Shown: one piece after another, positions 43,537-52,125 of the stretch
Layout: every line of letters starts with the position of its first letter
Numbering within the stretch: the stretch's first letter is position 1
Source of the DNA: Bacillota bacterium
GTDB taxonomy: Bacteria > Bacillota > Desulfotomaculia > Desulfotomaculales > VENG01
NCBI GenBank assembly: GCA_009711705.1
Contig: VENG01000008.1
Coordinates: forward strand, 1-64,000
Length of the DNA stretch: 64,000 nt
Direction of reading: 5' to 3'
The notes under the pieces: generated by a model
Told to the model about the DNA's origin: nothing
Database searches by the model: none
Seen by the model: the letters and a program-made list of their open reading frames with translations, nothing else
Position numbers and translations under genes: made by a program

Positions 43537-44226
43537 GTGGATAAGATTCGCTTGGTGATTGTAAGTGAGGATTTATATTCACGGAAAGGACTAACATCAA
43601 TTTTTAATGCTGAGGATGTATTCGAAGTACTAGGTGGTTTCTCTCTGGGCGAGGCTTTAGAGAATGCAATATCATCTCAGCCTGATGTGGTATTGGTGGA
43701 TATCCCGGATGACATGATGACAGATTACGGTGATAAAATCGTGGAAATCAAAGGTGGGTGCCCGTGCAGCTTAATTTTGGCCGTGGTGGGGGAAGAGTAC
43801 CGTAAGACTCTGGAAGAAGTGTTGAGAAACGGCCTGGATGGCTGCGTGCCCAGGGGGATAATGCGTGGATGTCTGGTTAGAGCAGTAGAACTTGCCTGTC
43901 GGTCTGGATTACTTTGCCTTCCCCGGTCTTTTAAAAAGGCAGATAATGCTTCGAGACATACTCCTTTATCCAGTAATGTATTTTGCAAAACCGCTATTCC
44001 CGGTCAGGTGGAAACGCTGACCAGGCGTGAAATGGAAATACTAAAGCTGATGAGTGAAAATCTGTCTAACCGCGAAATAGGAGAAAAGCTATTCATCAGT
44101 GAACCAACAGTGAAAACCCATGTGAGTAATATTCTACGCAAACTGGGACAGAGCAACAGGGCCCAGGCCATAGTTTATTCTTATAAAATGGGTTTGATAA
44201 CTGAAAACCAAGCTGCTGTTAAGTAA
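43537..44226 (+). CDS. NarL-type regulator with altered receiver (pair 1)
   Basis: About 229 aa. The receiver keeps the phospho-Asp (VVLVDIPDD) and an acidic pair (SED), but the conserved Lys position reads CVPRGI. A short linker leads to the LuxR helix-turn-helix LTRREMEILKLMSENLSNRE and FISEPTVKTHVSNILRKLG. I chose GTG 43537 because it aligns with the paralogue's MDKI start; the TTG at 43486 lies inside the leader terminator's T tract. It is the first of four related genes and has four 0A boxes upstream. Confidence 0.85.
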   Translation: MDKIRLVIVSEDLYSRKGLTSIFNAEDVFEVLGGFSLGEALENAISSQPDVVLVDIPDDMMTDYGDKIVEIKGGCPCSLILAVVGEEYRKTLEEVLRNGLDGCVPRGIMRGCLVRAVELACRSGLLCLPRSFKKADNASRHTPLSSNVFCKTAIPGQVETLTRREMEILKLMSENLSNREIGEKLFISEPTVKTHVSNILRKLGQSNRAQAIVYSYKMGLITENQAAVK

Positions 44227-44303
44227 TTTCGGTATTAATACCTGAACACCCAATTTCATCCACCTGTCGGATTGAGAAAACTCTTCACACAGATTAAAGT
44301 AAA

Positions 44304-44336
44304 AAGGACCTCCTTAATTTGGAGGTCCTTATAATT
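44304..44336 (+). terminator. Rho-independent terminator
   Basis: AAGGACCTCC (44304-44313) pairs perfectly with GGAGGTCCTT (44321-44330), followed by ATAATTTT. It lies between the first LuxR-type gene and its receiver-only partner. Confidence 0.75.
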
Positions 44337-44384
44337 TTGGCCATTGTTTCAGGGGCAAATCTTTGCTCCGGTGGAGGATGATAA

Positions 44385-44846
44385 ATGGGAAGGGTTAGAG
44401 TAATAGTCGCCCGGCAAGGTAAAGTTGTTCGTAGTGGCGTAGCTTGCATATTAAGCGTCTCTGAGAACCTGGATATAATAGGAGATGAAGGTGCGGGTTT
44501 ATTGGATGAGGCAGTCAGGGTGCAGCCTGACATGGTAGTTTATCAGCTTTTTTCGGAAGATGAAGACTACTCAAAAATAATAAGCAAGCTTAAGGAAATG
44601 TGCAGTTGGGTAAAGTTGGTCATTTTTTCACCGTGCCAGTTAAATAGAAATGACTTAAGATACATTTTTTCTATTTGCAATGGCTATATACAGGGTCCTA
44701 TTTTATCCGGCTTTTTTTTGCAAGCTTTGGAGCTAGCTTGTTACACCGGACGTTTTCTATTTTTAGGACTGGCTGAGGATATTAAAATTGAGGAGAAGAA
44801 AGAGGTTCGACATGTATTGGTAAATTCCATAGATATAATTCAATAA
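44385..44846 (+). CDS. degenerate receiver-only protein (pair 1)
   Basis: The 153-aa protein follows the receiver pattern of its neighbours (VRVIVARQGKVVRSGVACIL, NGYIQGPILSGFFLQALELA) but lacks a DNA-binding domain. The acidic pocket is lost (ARQ) and the phospho-Asp position reads PDMVVYQLF, i.e. Gln. It probably cannot be phosphorylated and may act by dimerising with the LuxR-type neighbour. ATG follows a GGTGGAGGAT site. A TTCGACA sequence lies in its 3' end (44806). Confidence 0.7.
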   Translation: MGRVRVIVARQGKVVRSGVACILSVSENLDIIGDEGAGLLDEAVRVQPDMVVYQLFSEDEDYSKIISKLKEMCSWVKLVIFSPCQLNRNDLRYIFSICNGYIQGPILSGFFLQALELACYTGRFLFLGLAEDIKIEEKKEVRHVLVNSIDIIQ

Positions 44847-44969
44847 AAAGTTTGTCGTGTAATGATTAATTCATACTTTCAATCATACCCTTGATGGATG
44901 TTACTTAAAGTTATTACTGATACGATTTAGCTAAAGTCAATATTGAGTCAGGTTTAAGGGGTTTGGAGT

Positions 44970-45641
44970 ATGGATAAAATCCATCTACTTATCGCAAGTG
45001 ATGATATGTCTGTTAGGCAGGGTCTAACTAAAATTTTTAGTCTGGAAGATACTTTTGTCGTTCTGGGTAGTTTTGATATTGAGGAAGTTATGGACAAGTG
45101 TCTTTCATTGCAGCCGGATACTGTTTTGTTTGACATCAAAGATGATATTGGGGAATATATGCAAAGGGTGAATGAGTTAAAAAGTAAGTGCCCGTGCAGC
45201 TTAATTATAGCTTTAGTGGAAAATGAAAAGGATGCCAATCTTGCCGGCATTATGACCCAAGGAGTAGATGGCTGTGTATCTAAGAGTATTATGAGGGGGT
45301 ATTTGGTCAAAACGGTGGAACTGGCATGCAGAGCGGGAATTTACTGTTTACCGGCATCCATTAAAAGGACCGCATTAGCCCATAAAACCGAAAATGCCTT
45401 AGCTTTTAAGGAGTATTTTAAGAAAGACCTTCCTGAAGTATATGATATTTTAACTAAGCGTGAGTTAGAAATACTACAATTGATAGCCCGTAATTATTCA
45501 AACCGTAGGATTATGGAAAAACTTTACATTAGTGAGCCCACTGTAAAGACTCATGTGAGTAATATTCTACGTAAACTGGGCAAGAAGAATCGTACTCAGG
45601 CTGCAGTTTATGCATTTAAGATAGGTCTGATTAAAGAATAA
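44970..45641 (+). CDS. NarL-type response regulator (pair 2)
   Basis: The 223-aa paralogue of the gene at 43537. The receiver has the acidic DD (IASDDMSVRQGL), phospho-Asp (TVLFDIKDD) and Lys (CVSKSI). The helix-turn-helix reads LTKRELEILQLIARNYSNRR and YISEPTVKTHVSNILRKLGK. It therefore keeps all key receiver residues, unlike its neighbours. The ATG is 6 nt after GGAGT. Confidence 0.88.
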   Translation: MDKIHLLIASDDMSVRQGLTKIFSLEDTFVVLGSFDIEEVMDKCLSLQPDTVLFDIKDDIGEYMQRVNELKSKCPCSLIIALVENEKDANLAGIMTQGVDGCVSKSIMRGYLVKTVELACRAGIYCLPASIKRTALAHKTENALAFKEYFKKDLPEVYDILTKRELEILQLIARNYSNRRIMEKLYISEPTVKTHVSNILRKLGKKNRTQAAVYAFKIGLIKE

Positions 45642-45656
45642 AAAAGGATGATTGAG

Positions 45657-45681
45657 AGACCGCTATATAGTGGTCTTTTAT
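45657..45681 (+). terminator. Rho-independent terminator
   Basis: AGACCGCTA (45657-45665) pairs with TAGTGGTCT (45668-45676, one G-T), followed by TTTATT. Confidence 0.75.
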
Positions 45682-45762
45682 TAATTCATACCACTGAATG
45701 ATAGGAAACCCTTCTAAAATGCTTTAAATTAATTATGTTAGCAGTCTCGGGAGTGTTTATAA

Positions 45763-46185
45763 ATGCAAAAAGTTAGGGTAATAGTAACGTCAGAACGACG
45801 AGTAGTGCACGACGGGGTAGCTCCTATCATAGATTCTGCCCTTCATCTGAAAGTAGTGGGACGAAAGGGCGCAGAAGTTTTGTCGGAAGCGTTTAAATTA
45901 CAGCCTGATCTTTTGGTCTACGAGCTTCGTACGGCAGATGATCTGGAGTATGCGACCCTGGTCAGAATCAAGGAGTCGTGTACGTGGACCAAGCTGTTAA
46001 TTTTTAATACAGGCATACTGAAGAAAGAAAGCGTGAATCGATACTTAAGAATATGCAATGGTTACCTGCAGGGCCCCGTGTTACCTGGCTTTTTGCTCAA
46101 GGCAGTGGAATTGGCATGTTATTCAGGATATTTTTTCTTCCTGGGTTCTTCCAAAGAGCTCCCTAAAGTTAGGAGAATTACCTGA
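45763..46185 (+). CDS. degenerate receiver-only protein (pair 2)
   Basis: The 140-aa paralogue of the protein at 44385 (VRVIVTSERRVVHDGVAPII, NGYLQGPVLPGFLLKAVELA). Here the phospho-Asp position reads PDLLVYELR, i.e. Glu, which can mimic a permanently phosphorylated state, and the acidic pocket is lost (TSE). There is no DNA-binding domain. It repeats the order LuxR-type gene then receiver-only gene. Confidence 0.7.
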   Translation: MQKVRVIVTSERRVVHDGVAPIIDSALHLKVVGRKGAEVLSEAFKLQPDLLVYELRTADDLEYATLVRIKESCTWTKLLIFNTGILKKESVNRYLRICNGYLQGPVLPGFLLKAVELACYSGYFFFLGSSKELPKVRRIT

Positions 46186-46215
46186 ATTGGATGTGTAGCC
46201 ACTGGGAGGATATTG

Positions 46216-46542
46216 GTGATTACTTTGAATAGCAGGCAAAAGGCGCTTTTCATCTTTCTAATGTGCCTGGTGGACTTTGGCCACAGTTGGTGGGGGGTCC
46301 AAAGAGGGTATATCATAGAGTGGAATGTTCTGGTGGCGGTACTTTTAGATCGACCATTTATCTTATTCTGGGCAAAAAACGGGGTAACCTTGGCGCTATT
46401 GCTGGTATTGCTATACCTGGATAAATATAATTCTAATATTGTTCGCAGAGGATTAAACATAATCATATTAGCATATGCTATTGTGATGTTCTTACATATA
46501 AACTGTCTGGTGAAATATCTAAGTATAGGATTCCCTTTGTGA
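46216..46542 (+). CDS. DUF5658-like small membrane protein
   Basis: About 108 aa with three to four membrane segments. It has the pattern FLMCLVDFGHSWWGVQRGYI, then EWNVLVAVLLDRPFILFWAK, reminiscent of DUF5658 (an early Asp/His-containing helix, E-x-N, F-x-x-K). I chose GTG 46216, 5 nt after GGGAGGA. Function unknown. Confidence 0.6.
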   Translation: MITLNSRQKALFIFLMCLVDFGHSWWGVQRGYIIEWNVLVAVLLDRPFILFWAKNGVTLALLLVLLYLDKYNSNIVRRGLNIIILAYAIVMFLHINCLVKYLSIGFPL

Positions 46543-46690
46543 GGGGTGCAATAGTACTCATACTTCTGCATCCAACTTTTTTCATCATTTGGGTGGATGG
46601 ACTGCGGCTGAATGTATGGTAAATTCAAAATGCACACTGGCATTTCGTTTATAGCCATTCATTCTAAGATGCACAAAGGGGGACTTTTAG

Positions 46691-47536
46691 CTGAAATTAG
46701 AAGCAAAAAATGAGTTTTATCCTATCCTTGGTATCTCCATTATTCTGAGTTTACTAATCGTTTTTGCCGGATTCCAGCCGCTCAGGGTAGTCCTGGGTCT
46801 TCCCTTTGTACTTTTTTTTCCGGGCTATACCCTCATTGCCGCGCTGTTTCCCCGCCGGGACGACCTGGATGGTATCGAGCGAGTGGCCCTTAGCTTTGGC
46901 CTGAGTATTGCAGTGGTACCCTTGATTGGGCTGGGCTTAAACTACACCCCCTGGGGTATCAGGCTCTATCCCATCCTGATCTCACTTATGCTATTTGTGG
47001 CGGCCATGTCTGTTACTGCCATCTACAGGAGAAACAGGTTGGAGGAACAGGAACGGTTTAAGATCACCCTGGATATTGCTTTTCCCGAGTGGGGGAAGAT
47101 GGCTCGCCTGGATAAATTGCTCTCCGTACTTTTGGTTTGTGCCATAATTTTTGCCATAGGATCAATCATCTACGTAATCAACACCCCAATGGTGGGAGAG
47201 AAATTTACCGAGTTTTATATCCTGGGCCCCGGCGGCATGGCGGAAGGGTATCCGCGAGAGCTTGTGGTCGAACAGCGGGGGAAGGTCATTTTCGGCGTAG
47301 TTAACCACGAATATCAGGACATAAACTATCGGCTTGAAGTACGGATGAACGAGCAGTTAAAAACAGTACTCTCTCCTATTACCCTGGGCCATGAAGAAAA
47401 ATGGGAAAAGCCATTTTCCTTTAAGGCCGGGCAGCCACATGATAACCTGAAGGTGGAATTCTGGCTTTACCGGGAAGAGGATCAGGAGCCTTACCGCAAA
47501 CTGCACTTGTGGGTGGATATAAAACAAAATGAATGA
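46691..47536 (+). CDS. DUF1616 membrane protein, apparent CTG start
   Basis: The conserved DUF1616 part FEPGY-like segment (LPFVLFFPGYTLIAALFPRR) and DDLDGIERVALSFGLSIAVV begin well before the first ATG/GTG/TTG of the frame (GTG 46883). Upstream, the frame is open only to a TAG at 46688, and the codon right after the TAG is CTG 46691, 8 nt after AAAGGGGG. Starting there gives LKLEANNEFYPILG and about 281 aa: four membrane spans and a C-terminal extracellular beta domain (VEQRGKVIFGVVNHEYQDIN). The family is linked to surface polysaccharide or envelope loci; its function is unknown. Confidence 0.75.
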   Translation: MKLEAKNEFYPILGISIILSLLIVFAGFQPLRVVLGLPFVLFFPGYTLIAALFPRRDDLDGIERVALSFGLSIAVVPLIGLGLNYTPWGIRLYPILISLMLFVAAMSVTAIYRRNRLEEQERFKITLDIAFPEWGKMARLDKLLSVLLVCAIIFAIGSIIYVINTPMVGEKFTEFYILGPGGMAEGYPRELVVEQRGKVIFGVVNHEYQDINYRLEVRMNEQLKTVLSPITLGHEEKWEKPFSFKAGQPHDNLKVEFWLYREEDQEPYRKLHLWVDIKQNE

Positions 47537-47549
47537 ATTGAAGGTGATA

Positions 47550-48104
47550 ATGGTGTTCCGAATAAAAACACTGGCCTTGTTAACCTGTCTAACGGTGTTA
47601 TGCGGCTTATGTTGCGGCTTTTTTAGAATCCAGACCGGTCAAGCCGCCGCGCCAACCATTGAGAACCCGGCTCCAATCATTCAGCTGACCGGTAAGGGCA
47701 AGGGGCCAAAGGAAGATAAAAAAGAAGATAAAGGGAAGAAAGTAACGGTTAGTGATGTTAGAAAAGAATACAAACCCATATTTTCCGATTTGCAACAAGA
47801 GTATGAAGGTAAATTGAATGCCTTAATAAACCAGGGATTAGCAGAGTACCATGATTATAAACAAAACAACAGTAATCCTCCGCTGGTAAGGCTGGTTGTC
47901 AAGTATCTTAAAGCCGGTCATAGACTAGAGAAGGAGTGTGACAGCAAGTTTGATACGCTGATAGGACAAATGCAGCAGGAATTATCGCAAAATAGTCTCC
48001 CACAAAACTTAGTGAAAACTGCAGCAAAGGAATATGACCGGGAAAAATCTCACCAGAAAAACCAGCTTATTCGTAACGGTCTCAAATATATAGGCTTTAA
48101 ATAG
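47550..48104 (+). CDS. secreted hypothetical protein
   Basis: About 184 aa with a signal peptide (FRIKTLALLTCLTVLCGLCC, cleavage near QTGQAAA), a Lys/Gly/Asp-rich linker (KGPKEDKKEDKGKK) and a helical C-terminal domain rich in Gln, Lys and Glu. I chose ATG 47550; the longer frame from 47529 overlaps the DUF1616 stop. It is probably cotranscribed with DUF1616. No family is recognised. Confidence 0.6.
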   Translation: MVFRIKTLALLTCLTVLCGLCCGFFRIQTGQAAAPTIENPAPIIQLTGKGKGPKEDKKEDKGKKVTVSDVRKEYKPIFSDLQQEYEGKLNALINQGLAEYHDYKQNNSNPPLVRLVVKYLKAGHRLEKECDSKFDTLIGQMQQELSQNSLPQNLVKTAAKEYDREKSHQKNQLIRNGLKYIGFK

Positions 48105-48114
48105 AAAACCGCGA

Positions 48115-48146
48115 ACGGCATTCATTAAAATGGATGCCGTTATTTT
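48115..48146 (+). terminator. Rho-independent terminator
   Basis: ACGGCATTCA (48115-48124) pairs with TGGATGCCGT (48131-48140, one G-T), followed by TATTTTG. Confidence 0.7.
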
Positions 48147-48341
48147 GTGGTTTAACACACCATAAGTAGGAGGAAAAGTATTACTCCATACCACACATAA
48201 TTAAACCTGAAACCATACCAGGGGAGGAAGAAAGGAACTGGCCAGGTGTGCTAAGATTACAACGACTTCCACAGGCGAGGCAATTTAGCAAAAATTAAGA
48301 CTCTACTGTCACGTTGTGTCATTGTACGGAGGAACGATGTT

Positions 48342-49571
48342 ATGAAATATGATGTGATTGTTACCGGCGGAGGCCCGTCCGGGCACTTTTCGGCCAGGTT
48401 ACTGGCTGAGCAAGGATTTAGAGTTTCGGTCCTGGAGGAGCACCCAAAAGTGGGGGAGCCCGTACAGTGTGCCGGCTTGATTTCACCCCGCACACTCCGG
48501 CTGTCAGAAGTCAACGAAGAAATAGTCATCAACCGCCTGACCGGCACCCGGATATTTTCTCCCCTGGGCTCCAGGTTGGACATAATCACCGGCAAAGTAC
48601 ATGCACTGGCAGTGGACCGGGCCGCTTTTGATCGCGGGTTAGCTAACCAGGCTCAAAACGCGGGGGCGGAAATAAGAACCGGTATCAAGGTAACGGGTTT
48701 CGAACCAATCGGCGGTGGCGTAAGGGTATACGGGGAGGAAAAAGGGAAGGCGCTTTCACTTACAACAAGGTTACTCGTAGGCGCCGACGGTGTTAACTCC
48801 AGGGTCGCCAAGCGGGCGGGCCTGATAAATGAGAGTCCCAGGGCGGTTATGTATGCTGCCGATGTAGAGTTAAAACGAACAGACCGAAACCTAGTTGACG
48901 TGTTTATCGGCCAAAACTTGGCCCCGGGCTGGTTCGGCTGGGTAATCCCTCTGGATAACAAAATATGCAGAGTAGGAACAGGGGTTGCCTTCTCCCGCCC
49001 CGGCCACTCGCCCAGGTATTACTTTCAAAACTTGGTTGAACGCTATCCTGAACTGTTTAAAGACATGAAGATTATCAGATATACCGGCGGCACTGTACCC
49101 ATGGGACTGATGCAAAAAATATGCGCCGATCGTGTAATGTTAGTGGGTGACGCCGCCTGCCAGACAAAGCCGGTATCCGGAGGAGGCATCTACCTGGCGC
49201 TAAGGGGAGCCCAAACCTGTACCCGGGTGGCGGCAGAGGCACTGTGGGAGGACAACCTCTCTGAAAAAGTTCTTTCTCGTTACCAGCTTTTATGGGAGGA
49301 AGAATTTGCCGAGGAAATTAACTGTAGCCTGAGCCACCGCGAAAGTTACCTTAAATTTAGTGATCAAGATATTGACCAGCTGATTAGATTTCTGAATAAG
49401 CCATATTGGCAAAACATCATTTGTAAATATGGTGATATAGATTATACATCGGTGTTGGCGCGTCCGCTTTTTCATGCTGGGCCGTGGATGCGGAAGTTTA
49501 TGAAGGTGGGTTTGGGGGTGGTTGGGTATGGGAATACCATAAGGAAAGGGCTGATGGGGGTTTTGTCGTAG
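48342..49571 (+). CDS. geranylgeranyl reductase-family flavoprotein
   Basis: The 409-aa FAD oxidoreductase has VTGGGPSGHFSARLLAEQGF (GxGxxG), a KVGEPVQCAGLISPRTL segment typical of digeranylgeranylglycerophospholipid/geranylgeranyl reductases, LLVGADGVNSRVAKRAG and VMLVGDAACQTKPVSGGGIY. It would saturate isoprenoid chains; in Firmicutes the substrate is often a menaquinone or polyprenyl carrier, which is uncertain here. ATG lies 7 nt after CGGAGGAACG. It precedes the polysaccharide cluster by 150 nt. Confidence 0.82.
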   Translation: MKYDVIVTGGGPSGHFSARLLAEQGFRVSVLEEHPKVGEPVQCAGLISPRTLRLSEVNEEIVINRLTGTRIFSPLGSRLDIITGKVHALAVDRAAFDRGLANQAQNAGAEIRTGIKVTGFEPIGGGVRVYGEEKGKALSLTTRLLVGADGVNSRVAKRAGLINESPRAVMYAADVELKRTDRNLVDVFIGQNLAPGWFGWVIPLDNKICRVGTGVAFSRPGHSPRYYFQNLVERYPELFKDMKIIRYTGGTVPMGLMQKICADRVMLVGDAACQTKPVSGGGIYLALRGAQTCTRVAAEALWEDNLSEKVLSRYQLLWEEEFAEEINCSLSHRESYLKFSDQDIDQLIRFLNKPYWQNIICKYGDIDYTSVLARPLFHAGPWMRKFMKVGLGVVGYGNTIRKGLMGVLS

Positions 49572-49720
49572 CAAATGGAGTTGCCGTAATATAGAAGAAG
49601 TTTTTGCATAAACTCTCTTGTGTTAATAATAGGCGGGTCAGAAATGGCGCTACTGCTAACATATACGGTTGCATATTTGCCACCTTTTACGAATTCATCT
49701 TATGAGAAGAGGTTTTTTGA

Positions 49721-51076
49721 ATGAGTGCTTTAGGGGCGTATGAAAAAAAGGAAATAATTTGGGCGGATTACCTGCAAGAAGCAATTGCAGGTAAGACAGC
49801 CAAAGTATGTGTGATCGGTCTGGGTTATGTTGGGCTACCGTTGGCTATTGAAAAAGGTAAAGTTGGGTTTAACGTTCTTGGGGTTGATCAAAATAGAAGT
49901 AGAGTTGCCAGAATCAATGAAGGGGAAAATTACATTCAGGATGTGAAAGATGATGAGATGCGTGAGCTGGTAAAGGCCGGTAAGTTAAAAGCTACTTATG
50001 ATTTTGATGACATAATAAATCAAGATATTATAATCATTTGTGTTCCTACTCCTTTGTCAATAAACCGGGAGCCTGACATTTCATACGTTCAAAATGTGTC
50101 GAATGAAATATCTAAGAGAATTCGGCCAGGACACGTGGTGATTCTAGAAAGTACTACATTCCCGGGAACAACAAAGGAAATAATTTTACCTCTTTTAGAA
50201 TCCTCGGGTTTAAAAGTTGGACACGACTTTTTCTTGGTCTACTCTCCCGAAAGGGTAGACCCTGGTAATAAGAGGTACACAACTAAAAACACGTCCAAAG
50301 TGGTCGGAGGAGTGACGTCTTCTTGTTCAGTTATAGCTAAAGCCTTTTATTCCCAAACTATTTTCCATGTGTATCCTGTTTCCTCACCGGCGGTCGCTGA
50401 GATGACTAAAGTATTTGAGAATACATACCGGTCAGTAAATATTGCTTTAGTTAATGAATTAATGATGCTTTGTAACAAGATGGATATTAGTGTTTGGGAA
50501 GTCGTAGATGCCGCAGCAACAAAACCCTTTGGTATACAAACCTTTTATCCTGGTCCCGGTGTGGGGGGACACTGTATTCCTATTGATCCTTTCTATTTAG
50601 GTTGGAAAGCTCGTCAATATGACTTCCCGACCCGTTTCATTGAGTTAGCAGGCGAAATAAATATACAAGTCTCTTATTATGTTGTAGATAGAGTTACTCA
50701 GGCCTTAAATAATAACGGTAAAGCTTTAAATGGCTCCCGAGTGCTGGTTATGGGTGTGGCATATAAAAAGGATATTAGTGATTATAGGGAATCACCGGCA
50801 ATTAAGATTATAAAGCAATTGCAGGATAAAGGTGCTCATGTGGTTTTCTTTGATCCCTATGTGGAATCGATAGATGACCATTATGGACCAATTCTTTCTA
50901 TTAAAAGAGTGGAATTGACTGATGATGCGCTTTTTCAGTCAGACTGCGTTCTTATCATTACCGATCATTCGGACATCGACTATAACGAGGTAATAGAAAA
51001 GGCCGACATAGTGATTGATACAAGAAATGCAACTAAAGACGTGGTTGCTAATAGAGAAAAGATAATTTTGATTTAA
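49721..51076 (+). CDS. wbpA: UDP-N-acetylglucosamine 6-dehydrogenase (WbpA-like)
   Basis: The 451-aa UDP-sugar dehydrogenase has the NAD motif VIGLGYVGLPLAIEKGKVGF, the catalytic Cys in GPGVGGHCIPIDPFYLGWKA, and ESTTFPGTTKE. It oxidises UDP-GlcNAc to UDP-GlcNAcA, the first step of the mannosaminuronic acid route completed by the next genes. It is the first gene of an AT-rich cluster on the plus strand. Confidence 0.9.
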   Translation: MSALGAYEKKEIIWADYLQEAIAGKTAKVCVIGLGYVGLPLAIEKGKVGFNVLGVDQNRSRVARINEGENYIQDVKDDEMRELVKAGKLKATYDFDDIINQDIIIICVPTPLSINREPDISYVQNVSNEISKRIRPGHVVILESTTFPGTTKEIILPLLESSGLKVGHDFFLVYSPERVDPGNKRYTTKNTSKVVGGVTSSCSVIAKAFYSQTIFHVYPVSSPAVAEMTKVFENTYRSVNIALVNELMMLCNKMDISVWEVVDAAATKPFGIQTFYPGPGVGGHCIPIDPFYLGWKARQYDFPTRFIELAGEINIQVSYYVVDRVTQALNNNGKALNGSRVLVMGVAYKKDISDYRESPAIKIIKQLQDKGAHVVFFDPYVESIDDHYGPILSIKRVELTDDALFQSDCVLIITDHSDIDYNEVIEKADIVIDTRNATKDVVANREKIILI

Positions 51077-51090
51077 AGAGGGGGAAAGCA

Positions 51091-52113
51091 TTGCACATTA
51101 TCCGTTTTGGGATCGCTGGTTGCGGTCACATTGCAAAAAAACATGCAACCGCACTGGAAGTTTTAAAGGATGCGCAACTGGTTGCCGTTTGTGATAATAA
51201 TCCCGACCGTGCCAATTTATTTGCCGAGCAATATGGTGTGACACCGTATGACGATTACGGTAAATTTCTTCAAAATAAAAACATTGATGCTGTAATCATT
51301 TGTACCCCTAGCGGGTTGCATACACAAATGGGGGAAAAGGCAGCATTAGACGGCAAACATTTGCTGGTAGAGAAGCCTTTTGTATTAAACATACAAGAAG
51401 GAAAGAATCTAGTGGGTATTTGTGAAAAACAGGATGTCAAACTTGGAGTTGTCCACCCCAATAGAATGAAGCCTATAGTACAAGAATTATATAGGGCCGT
51501 GCAGGAAGGTTGGTTTGGAAAAATTACGCATGTTAATGCCACGCTTAGGTGGAATAGAAATGCGAATTATTTTGAGGTAGCGCCCTGGCGGGGAACACGA
51601 GCCTTTGACGGTGGTATCCTATTTAACCAAGTCATCCACAATATAGATCTTTTAAACTGGCTTGTAGGGCCGGTTGAAGAAGTATTCGCCTATGGCGAAA
51701 CAAGATTAAGAAATATCGAGATTGAAGATGTTTGTGTGAGCAGCTTAAAGTTAAGAAGTGGGGCTTTAGGGGTTATAGAAGCAGCAGTTACACTTTATCC
51801 CGAAAACTTAGAAGAAACAATCTCCATATTTGGCAGTGAAGGGACAGCAGTCTTAGGCGGTAAGACATTGTCAAAAATTTCAAATTGGAAATTTTCTTGT
51901 TTATCAGAAGAAGAAGCTATTTCACAGGTGGAAAGAGTCAATAAAAGGCAAGACATAATTGGCCACAATGAAATTATTCGTGACTTTGTTTCGGCAATTG
52001 TAAATGACCGGGATCCATTAGTATCAGGAGGAAATGCTCTTGAAACTGTAAAGCTTATTTCAAGTATATATGATTCTATTGATAATCATAGACCAGTAAA
52101 AGTTCATTGTTAA
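51091..52113 (+). CDS. wbpB: Gfo/Idh/MocA oxidoreductase (WbpB-like)
   Basis: The 340-aa NAD-dependent enzyme shows FGIAGCGHIAKKHATALEVL, CTPSGLHTQMGEKAALDGKH and LVEKPF, with the later HNIDLLNWLVG. In the pathway it forms the 3-keto UDP sugar, coupled to the aminotransferase. The start is TTG 51091 after GAGGGGG. The order wbpA-B-D-E-GT-I supports the assignment. Confidence 0.87.
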   Translation: MHIIRFGIAGCGHIAKKHATALEVLKDAQLVAVCDNNPDRANLFAEQYGVTPYDDYGKFLQNKNIDAVIICTPSGLHTQMGEKAALDGKHLLVEKPFVLNIQEGKNLVGICEKQDVKLGVVHPNRMKPIVQELYRAVQEGWFGKITHVNATLRWNRNANYFEVAPWRGTRAFDGGILFNQVIHNIDLLNWLVGPVEEVFAYGETRLRNIEIEDVCVSSLKLRSGALGVIEAAVTLYPENLEETISIFGSEGTAVLGGKTLSKISNWKFSCLSEEEAISQVERVNKRQDIIGHNEIIRDFVSAIVNDRDPLVSGGNALETVKLISSIYDSIDNHRPVKVHC

Positions 52114-52125
52114 GGGGATGCGTGT

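Noticed and set aside
46883..47536. GTG 46883 as DUF1616 start
   Set aside because: It lies inside the conserved first part of the domain and would remove two membrane segments.
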